DNA of 64,000 bases from Reticulitermes speratus (Eukaryota > Arthropoda > Insecta > Blattodea > Rhinotermitidae), in assembly GCA_021186555.1 (NCBI GenBank), contig JAJKFL010000006.1, positions 3,879,215-3,943,214 on the forward strand, given 5' to 3'. Shown here piece after piece: positions 57,014 to 64,000 of the stretch. The notes beneath the pieces are model-generated. The model saw only the letters and a list, made by a program, of their open reading frames with translations, did not search any database and was not told where the DNA came from. Every line of letters begins with the position of its first letter. The stretch's first letter is position 1. The position numbers and the translations under genes were made by a program.

Positions 57014-57111
57014 AATATGATATTAAAGTGCGTTGTGCATAATCTCAGGGATGCAAAACGGTCGGTAGCAATGGACGCAGCAGACAGAAATTCTGACCCA
57101 ACTAGGGGTAA

Positions 57112-57293
57112 TAAAGTAAAGGTAAAGGTCTCCCTATAACAGGCCACGAAGGCCCAGAGGGGGAGTAGAGGTACAGTTCTACTCTTTCCTTAACCTCGGC
57201 GCTAGATGAGGGTGGGTGGTCAACGCCACGCCCCGGCCGCTTTACCCCCGGGAATGACCCGGTACCCATTGTACAGGAGGCTGGGTGGGCCCC
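57112..57293 (-). mobile_element. SINE family A, head missing
   Basis: Minus-strand body and 3' end (ggggtaaagcggccggggcg; ccctctgggccttcgtggcc). It stops at ggtgggcccc before the tRNA-like head. Confidence 0.8.
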
Positions 57294-57389
57294 ACTTTTT
57301 TCTCGGTGTATGCGAACTGACACATATGTTTAGTATGAAAGAAATAAACTGCACTAATTATGCAATATATATAATATATATATATTACA

Positions 57390-57680
57390 TAGGGCATGCG
57401 GTGGCGCAGTTGGTTGAGGCACTGCGCTACGAGCCGTAAGGTCGCGGGTTCGATTCCCGATGGTGTCATTGTAATACTTAATTGACATAATCCTTCCGGC
57501 CGCACTATATCCCTGGGGTCGACTCAGTCTCTAACACAAATGAGTACCAGGAATATTTCCTGGGGAGTAAAGGTGGCCGGTGCTTACAGCTGACAACCTT
57601 ACCACCTTCATGTGCCGATTGTCTAGAAATATGGGAGCCTCAAACTCCTGGAAACTAATGGCTAATGGGATTTCTTTGAT
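57390..57680 (+). mobile_element. tRNA-derived SINE, family C
   Basis: Head gcggtggcgcagttggttga, B-box gggttcgattcccgatgg, body gaaatatttcctggggagtaa-like, and end taatgggatttctttg. Follows an AT microsatellite at 57365-57390. Confidence 0.85.
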
Positions 57681-57704
57681 TTATATACATTAGACGCTAC
57701 CTTA

Positions 57705-57763
57705 AAAAGCATGGACCCCCCAGCCACCAGGCGCCCAGGATTTGTACACCCCTGTAATAAACA
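57705..57763. mobile_element. hAT-like MITE end fragment
   Basis: ggatttgtacacccctgtaa resembles the right end (aaatttgtgtacccctgttc) of the MITE at 61410-61580, preceded by accaggcgcccag like acctggcacccg. Confidence 0.5.
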
Positions 57764-58225
57764 GCGACTATTTTTATAAATACCTTTACAATAAGACAAT
57801 TTTCACTTACGGTAAACACTGACTTCTTATATAGAGTTTTCGATAAAGTTCTATCTTCGCAGTGTTAACCAGGAAGTACGAGCTTAGCACTGTGCTTACC
57901 TGCAGCTGTGACATGACCTTGCCGAAAGACATGTACAGTCCTGATGCCTGAAATAGCCTGTAGCAAGGAGATATTTCTATTGGGTTCTGAAGTCTTTTGT
58001 TTTCGCTAATTTTCTTATTTGACGAACGAAATGAGCAGGTAGCTTAATGTAGCATCGGCCCAGTGTCTAGCTCTAAGGGCATAGGCGATTACTTAAAGGC
58101 CAACAACAGTACCAGCAGACAGACAGACAGAAATGTCGGGTCAGTCTAAGTCTGTGTCCTCTTCATATTTAGTAGGGGCTGCCAATGTCTTCCTGTCCTA
58201 TAATATCACCATCTATTCTTGATTC
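57764..58225. other. No gene recognised
   Basis: Mixed sequence; no domain or repeat match. Confidence 0.45.
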
Positions 58226-58691
58226 ATTCTGTAGTCTGTGTTACGACAGGTCCGTAGCCTCTTCATTCTGTAGTCTGTGTTACGACAGGTCCGTAGCCTC
58301 TTCATTCTGCAGTCTGTCTTACGACAGGTCCGTAGCCTCTTCATTCTGCAGTCTGTCTTACGACAGGTCCGTAGCCTCTTCATTCTGTAGTCTGTGTTAC
58401 GACAGGTCCGTAGCCTCTTCATTCTGCAGTCTGTCTTACGACAGGTCCGTAGCCTCTTCATTCTGCAGTCTGTCTTACGACAGGTCCGTAGCCTCTTCAT
58501 TCTGTAGTCTGTGTTACGACAGGTCCGTAGCCTCTTCATTCTGCAGTCTGTCTTACGACAGGTCCGTAGCCTCTTCATTCTGTAGTCTGTCTTACGACAG
58601 GTCCGTAGCCTCTTCATTCTGTAGTCTGTCTTACGACAGGTCCGTAGCCTCTTCATTCTGCAGTCTGTCTTACGACAGGTCCGTAGCCTCT
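58226..58691 (-). repeat. 39-bp tandem array from the LINE A 3' end, 12 units
   Basis: Same unit as 41165-41713, but with two versions, gcagtctgtcttacgac and gtagtctgtgttacgac, that alternate irregularly. It joins the LINE body at 58692. The frames on both strands through it are artefacts. Confidence 0.95.
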
Positions 58692-59285
58692 TCCAAAGAG
58701 AGTTCTCCACACGGTGCGATCTAGTGCTTCCTCTTTCAATTTCCAGTATCTTCTCTTTTCCTTAAGGTCATCCAGTAGCTGCTTACGTCTTCTCCCTCAT
58801 CTTCCCGTCATTTCCATCCTTCCTTCTAACTTTCCTTCAATCACATGTTTCAGAAGGCAGTTCCTACGCAAGATGTGACCAATCCATTTAGCCTTTCTTC
58901 CTTTTATTGTATGTACGATATTCCTCTCCTCCTTCACTCTGTGTAATACTTCTTCATTTCTCACACGATCGGTCCAACTGATCTTCTCCATTCTTCTCCA
59001 GCACCACATTTCAAAACTTTCCAGATACTTCCGATCTACTTTCCCAAGTGTCCACGTTTCAGCACCACACAAAGCTACGCTCCAAATGTAGCACTTTACT
59101 AGTTTCTTACTTAAATTTAAGTCCAGTTTGCTGGTGAAAAGAGTCTTCTTGTTGAATGCTGCTTTTGCCATGAAAGTCCTGTATTTAATGTCACGTGTAG
59201 ACCTTGCATCATTTGTTATCATGCTACCCAAATAGTTGAAATATTCCACATTCTCCCGCTGTTTTTGACCTATCGTAATCTGTAC
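58692..59285 (-). mobile_element. LINE family A, longest copy, 5'-truncated
   Basis: Minus-strand frame (150 codons, 59249 to 58797) with YFNYLGSMITNDARSTRDIK, VALCGAETWTLGKVDRKYLE, FEMWCWRRMEKISWTDRVRN and KAKWIGHILRRNCLLKHVIE. A CGA-to-TGA change at 58797-58799 ends it where the copy at 5435-6000 reads on through the basic tract. It reaches further 5' than the other two copies but still lacks the polymerase core. Confidence 0.9.
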
Positions 59286-59897
59286 TGGGGATGATTATCT
59301 TGAGGACTTATAAACAAAAAAATGTTAATGTTTCACTCTTAAATAAACCATAATTTGACAGGTAAACAAATGAATGCTTGAAAATAGAAAAAAGGAAAAT
59401 TGGTGTGTGGTGATTGCGCGAGATGGTCACCAGTCTGCTGTCAGGTAACATCAACACACGGTGACATCTCACAGGTACAGGTCAGGCGTCTAGCCGCTGG
59501 ACGTCTGTCTCGTAATCAACGAGATAACAATTGTCTGCTATGAAAAATTTTATTAAAAAGCTTTGTTTGCACAACGGGAAAGTCTCTGACAAATACGAAA
59601 GTCAAAATGACCAACAAAACATATTTCAGCTAGTTGTACATTGCTCAGTTCATATTCTAATATGTGACTTATTTCAAATTATATTCTGTTATGAAACACT
59701 GAAACACACTTTGAGCTCTGTTGACCACATTTCCAAATATCCGGCCAAGTAGAAACTATGCACTGAAGCCTAATTTTTATCTGGAAGGTCCAGCTTCAAA
59801 CCAACGACACGCACATCTTTCCCCTAACGTTATATGCTCGAGTATTTGCTGGGAAGCGAAACTAAGGATGTCACACAATACATACCTCTAATACAAG
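59286..59897. other. No gene recognised
   Basis: A 73-codon frame at 59531-59752 has no domain. Confidence 0.45.
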
Positions 59898-60030
59898 AAC
59901 TGGGATAGCTCAGTTAGTATAGTAAACTAGACTGCAGTCTCGGAAACAGAGGATACGTTGTGTGATTCCCTGCGCGGCAAAATATATTTCTCTCTTCCAG
60001 GAGCCCCACAGACCGTCTGGGGCCTATGTT
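59898..60030 (+). mobile_element. SINE family A-like, 3'-shortened
   Basis: Head ctgggatagctcagttagta, altered B-box ttgtgtgattccctgc, then caaaatatatttctctcttc and cacagaccgtctggggccta. Diverged; sister of 39768-40015. Confidence 0.65.
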
Positions 60031-60181
60031 GCCTCTTGCTTAGCGGGAATTGCGGCGACGTTTAAAACACGTAATTTCGACAGATTTTGAGAATTGTTTA
60101 GATAGCTGGATAAAAACCTCAGTCAGATTTCAGCAAGTGGAAAGCAGTACTTGAAATGAAATCGGGGTTTTTTTTGTGAAG

Positions 60182-60364
60182 GGCCCCGCAGCAGATGCTA
60201 CGGACGCTCCGCAGCCTTAAGGCTTATTGTGCAACCCTGTAATGAAGATGATGAAGTTCTTTTCTGCCTTTCCATTTCAATTGAGCACGGGTGGAATGAA
60301 ATTGACAGGGAAAAATCGAAGTACTCGGGGAAAAACCTGTCCCAGTGCCACTTTGTTCACCACA
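60182..60364 (-). mobile_element. SINE family E fragment
   Basis: Matches the 3' two thirds of the nested SINE at 14700-14970 (gggccccgcagcagatgcta, gcttattgtgcaaccctgta, cccagtgccactttgttcac). The tRNA-like head is replaced by a piggyBac-like element end at 60365. Confidence 0.75.
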
Positions 60365-60395
60365 AATACATATAGTAACCAGGGGGCTTTAAAGT
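60365..60395 (-). mobile_element. Fragment of a 114-bp-element left end
   Basis: tacatatagtaaccaggggg then ctttaaag is the reverse of the shared leader start (ctttaaagcccagtggttac). Only about 30 bp remain, fused to a SINE. Confidence 0.65.
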
Positions 60396-61409
60396 GTCTA
60401 TTCCAATTTTTGTTTTGTTTTAAATATTGCGTTACATAACAAAATATTGATTTCAAACAGCGAAGATTTTGAAATCAGCATCCACCAATTACGTAAGCAC
60501 CTGAACACTGGCACACACAGTGTTGTGACGCCTGACTGAATGTAGCATTACTGCCGTTATGACTGAAATTCTTCAATCATAGCAACAGACCACGTGTGTG
60601 TGTGTGTGTGCGTGCGCGCGCTGTGATTCACAGTCCAACCTTTTTCTATGGCTGGGGGTTTAGGGGCCGGTTGGGGAGAGGGCGTGGCCAGATTATGAGT
60701 AGGCAAACTTGCACTTGTTACATTAAGATGTCACAGCCTGGCGGAGGGAGCAACGACACGTGGATCAGCTAGTTGTGGGGCGTTTTTTATTTCGAGTGAA
60801 CATAAAACAGGGATTAGAATCCGACAGAAAATGTTTACATCTTCAAAAACATCAAACATGCAGCCTGAATATTAATGTACGTAACGCTGTATAGACTTGG
60901 AAAAAAAATATACCAATGTTTCGGAGAAAAGTAACGCCTCCATCTTCAGGGTAAAAATGTGTCACTCTTTTATATGGAAAATGCAGTCAGGATTTTTCTT
61001 CGAAACTTCGGGTTAAATTTCTAACGGACCACATGGCGTCATGGTCATGTCATGGCTCGGGTGATTAGTTCTTCAGACAGCTGAAAAGGGGTGGTAACCC
61101 AGCTTGCGAGTCGGGCGTGTGGACAATAACACCGTATCAAAATAAACAAGCATGTTACTGAGGATCCTCGGATATGTTAGGTTTTAAAACGAGTTGAAAA
61201 AGGCGTGTTAAGTAATTCGCTAGACGAAGGAATGTTAGCCTATGAAGAATGTTTATGTCACGTGACGTTTAACTGATTGGTTTGGGTAACGGGAAAGAAG
61301 GATTAACAGTGTTAATTACGGTCACATTATGAGATTAATTGTACAAATATTAAAAGTTACAGGGGCACAGCTTGTCCCGCAAAAAAATTAGATTTAATTT
61401 GTTCTCAAC
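60396..61409. other. No gene; microsatellite and motif
   Basis: GT/GC microsatellite at 60595-60623; bipartite motif aatgtttcggagaaaagtaa followed by ctccatcttcaggg at 60915-60951; possible very old 114-bp monomer at 61245-61320 (ttaactgattggtttgggta). Confidence 0.5.
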
Positions 61410-61580
61410 CAGGGGTACACAAATTTTCCAAAAAAAAAAATCTAGGTGACACCACAAACTTCTAGATGCGATAAGGGTAACTAGAATCAAGTTCCACACT
61501 GAGGGTCCACAAGTATTGGGGGCCTTGGTAATAGATTTAGTTACCAAGACAACCTGGCACCCGAAATTTGTGTACCCCTG
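61410..61580. mobile_element. hAT-like MITE with likely 8-bp target duplication
   Basis: Ends caggggtacacaaatttt and gaaatttgtgtacccctg are 17-bp inverted repeats. Flanks ttctcaac and ttctaagc agree at 6 of 8 bases. 171 bp, non-coding. Confidence 0.82.
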
Positions 61581-62330
61581 TTCTAAGCTGTACCGCTCTA
61601 GAAGGCTAATTCAAAGAACAATTCATTACAATTATGTTCAGCAGAAATAAAAGAAGTTATTAGGGACAGGCACAATAGGTCAGATGTCATCTATTTGTGT
61701 ATCAAGACCCGTTACATTATTACATCGCCAGTTGTCCTTCAGTGTAAAATTTTCTACGGAAATTAATTACTGTGAGACATTTCTGTCGCCTTAAAATTTC
61801 GTAACCACAAGCAATTACCTATTCCCACATAATGACAAAGCGTGAAATTATTGCCATAGTCAGACTGACTTTACCACGCTGATATTCAGGCACCCGCCCG
61901 CTGCGATATTCGTGTTTTGCACACATCGACAGTATCATAAAAGAAACAAAAATACGTGACAAAATTAGACATGTAAGTTATGTGACATACAAAGAAGCAT
62001 TTTTTTTAACAATTGTCAGTCCTTTCTTCAAATTCTTTGTCTTCCTAACGCCATTCGTATTATCTCTGCTTCAATCTTATAGTTTAGAATGCATATGCAT
62101 GGTCATGATTTGCACGTAGATTATCATTCGTCTCTGTAGCATTGTTATTGTGACAATGTTTCATTTTCTGCGTTCTATTTACGCGTGCGTGTTGTTTCTA
62201 ATTGTCTAATTGTTCCTCAAAATAATACAACGTCTAACTGCAACAGAATGTATCACATATTTATAGCCTCTGCTCAGATTCTTAAAATATTGTCGTCTGA
62301 AATTTGGTTAGAAATGAAATTTGATTGGAA
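61581..62330. other. No gene recognised
   Basis: AT-rich; no domain, repeat or splice pair seen. Confidence 0.5.
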
Positions 62331-62345
62331 TAATATATATAGCTT

Positions 62346-62746
62346 GTCGACCTCGGTGGACTAGTGGTTAGCGTGCTCGCCACTGGACCCAAGGTTCGCG
62401 GGTTCGATCCCGATGGATTTTTAAGGATGATAAAAATCCGGAGCACCACTTCCTTCGGAGGGGAAGTAAAGCCGTCGGTCCCATGTCGTAGATTTACGGC
62501 ATGTAAAAGAACCTTACGGGCATGAATAAAAAATGTTGCGTAAGCCAAATTGCCTCCATTTCTCATCCAAGTCTCCTGACTGCCTGCCAGATGGCTCTGG
62601 CGTGCACATCAGGATCGATAGAACACTAAGCGCGGCTAGCTGACCGGTCACCAGCTGCCATGAATGCGCATGACTTAGTAACCTCGACAAGAGGAGGCAA
62701 GAGGAGGCCCAGGCCCATACAGGGCTGTTGAGCCAAGAATTATTAT
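62346..62746 (+). mobile_element. tRNA-derived SINE, family D, complete with 15-bp target duplication
   Basis: Head tcgacctcggtggactagtg, B-box gcgggttcgatcccgatgg, body aaaaatccggagcaccactt, ccgtcggtcccatgtcgtag, gcccaggcccatacagggct, and a TTA-repeat tail. The 15-bp direct repeat taatatatatagctt at 62331-62345 and 62747-62761 is perfect, so the insertion is fairly young. Confidence 0.93.
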
Positions 62747-62761
62747 TAATATATATAGCTT

Positions 62762-63144
62762 ACAATACCCGCCGCGCGAACTTAGGATAAAGTAACAATG
62801 ACAGTAGTCGTTAGCAAATTATATAATTATAAATAATATTTCTGTATAATTTAATTTAGATATATAATTTTGTTTAGATATTTGATAGTGATGACAATGA
62901 ATTATTGAAACTAGGCGTGTAAAATTTGGCGAACAAAATATGACAAGAATAAGAAATTTTGAGATCATAACAGACAAATTTAAAGCATATATAATCTGTA
63001 ATTAGCTCTAATAAAATAATAGGCTATACTAAAAATCTGCAGAAATACAAATCCAAACAAATAGGCTTTGTGTGTTCTGATCGGAAGTGCTTGTTGTGTG
63101 ATTTATTTTGCGACAACTTTGTATTATATAGCGTCGAATAAGAA
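62762..63144. other. No gene recognised
   Basis: AT-rich spacer. Confidence 0.5.
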
Positions 63145-63385
63145 GTGGCTAAACTATGAGCTGGACGGTCCGGGGTTGAATCCCCTTAGACGCAGGAGAC
63201 TCTAGTCTCCAAAACCGTCCAAAGCGGCTCTAGGGCCCACCTAGCCGCCTATTCAATGGGCACCAGGGGTTTTCCTGCTGGTAAAGCAGACGGGGAGTGA
63301 AGTTCCTTGGTTAAGGATGGGTATAGCTATAACCTACTCCCCTATAAGCCTTCATGGCATGGACAGGGAAAAGTTTAACTTACAG
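63145..63385 (+). mobile_element. SINE related to family A
   Basis: Head partly lost (ctaaactatgagctggacgg), B-box ggggttgaatccccttag, body cctattcaatgggcaccagg, ctgctggtaaagcagacggg and 3' ataagccttcatggcatgga. Diverged from the other family A copies. Confidence 0.7.
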
Positions 63386-63490
63386 GAAGACGAATGAAAA
63401 ATGATTAATTGTAAGATACTGGGAAAGAAGCGGTTATGGAATGATCGATATATTATCGCAGCTGATCGCTGAGAACTGCGAAATATAGTA

Positions 63491-63910
63491 AGTAGAACCT
63501 CGATTATGCGAAATAAAGGGGGCGGACCCGATTTTGGATAATTCGGAAATTCGGTTTGACGTGTTAAGGTGCAATAAAAATAACATTTATTCAGAAAAAC
63601 GTCTTATGTTAATAAAATTTATGGCACAACAAAGTGTACGATATTTACAGATACAATACAACACTACAAATTATGGCACAACAAAGTGTACGATATTTAC
63701 AGATACAATACAACACTACAAATTATGGCACAACAAAGTGTACGATATTTACAGATACAATCCGCACACGTCAACTGTTCACAACAAACTGACGGGGAGA
63801 GGCTCAGAGGTGTCTCGCGGCAGGCAGTTCTGGGAATCGCGTAACAAAAAGGCGTTTCGGTTAACCCGAGTTTCGGTTAAGCGAAGTTCGAATAACCGAG
63901 ATTCTACTGT
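63491..63910. mobile_element. Pogo/Tigger-like MITE with three internal 52-bp repeats
   Basis: Left end agtagaacctcgattatgcg and right end on the other strand cagtagaatctcggttattc form inverted repeats next to TA on the right. A 52-bp unit starting atggcacaacaaagtgtacg lies at 63621, 63673 and 63725. The frame through the repeats and flank is not a gene. Confidence 0.78.
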
Positions 63911-64000
63911 ACCTCAGTTAGGCCATACGGTGTCCAATCTTAAGAGCAGAATACATGTCTAGAGTTCCATCACTACAGTAACATGTTCAATTTTATTTGT

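Noticed and set aside
1-64000. LTR retroelements, Polintons or other virus-like fossils
   Set aside because: I saw no paired long terminal repeats, no protease/integrase/capsid-like frame and no primer-binding site; nothing supports such an element here.

Overview
This window is a gene-poor, repeat-dominated stretch of a large insect genome. A cockroach or termite (Blattodea) is my best guess. That rests on the mix of tRNA-derived SINEs, short non-LTR retrotransposon 3' ends, hairpin MITEs and one insect-type group B Sox gene; it is an inference, not a match. I see no bacterial-style genes, operons, rRNA or functional tRNA genes, no CRISPR array, and no recognisable LTR-retroelement or virus-like fossil.

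The one host gene I can support is a SoxB transcription factor, most like insect Sox21a (SoxB3), on the + strand. Its HMG box is split between an exon ending at 10740 and an exon at 22368-22562, joined by an 11.6 kb phase-1 intron. The C-terminal exon(s) are not recognisable downstream. Everything else in the window is intron or flank.

Repeats by region. 1-10 kb: a 30-bp tandem array at the left edge, SINEs, a 107-bp tandem repeat, a hairpin MITE, a LINE 3' fragment and the first 114-bp satellite array. 9.5-10.3 kb: a foldback element with a SINE in each arm, ending about 110 bp before the first Sox exon. 10.7-22.4 kb (the intron): two 114-bp arrays, a Tc1/mariner-like element with a nested SINE, and two long hairpins. 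22.6-31 kb: a hAT-like MITE, then 30-, 38- and 44-bp arrays almost back to back, another 114-bp array and a 146-bp array. 33-42 kb: TTTA-rich minisatellite, a second LINE family, a 3-kb array of about 64 47-bp units, and a 39-bp array grown from a LINE 3' end. 44-51 kb: two inverted-orientation 114-bp arrays that share a duplicated flank, then a forward one and a second foldback copy. 53-64 kb: a second, unrelated 47-bp array, tandem LINE tails, a mariner-like MITE built from 77-bp repeats, a further 114-bp array, a second LINE with a 39-bp array, and several SINEs and MITEs.

The most interesting system is the 114-bp satellite. It is not a free satellite. Its eight loci (about 69 monomers) reuse the same leader and tail. 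The best-preserved copies are bounded by TTAA and short inverted ends of the form CCCTYTAAAG, as in piggyBac-like elements. At least three diverged single-monomer relatives look like the unexpanded form. Three other mobile families in the window (a mariner-like MITE, a pogo-like MITE and a LINE 3' tail) have also grown internal tandem repeats, so satellite birth inside mobile elements is the unifying theme.
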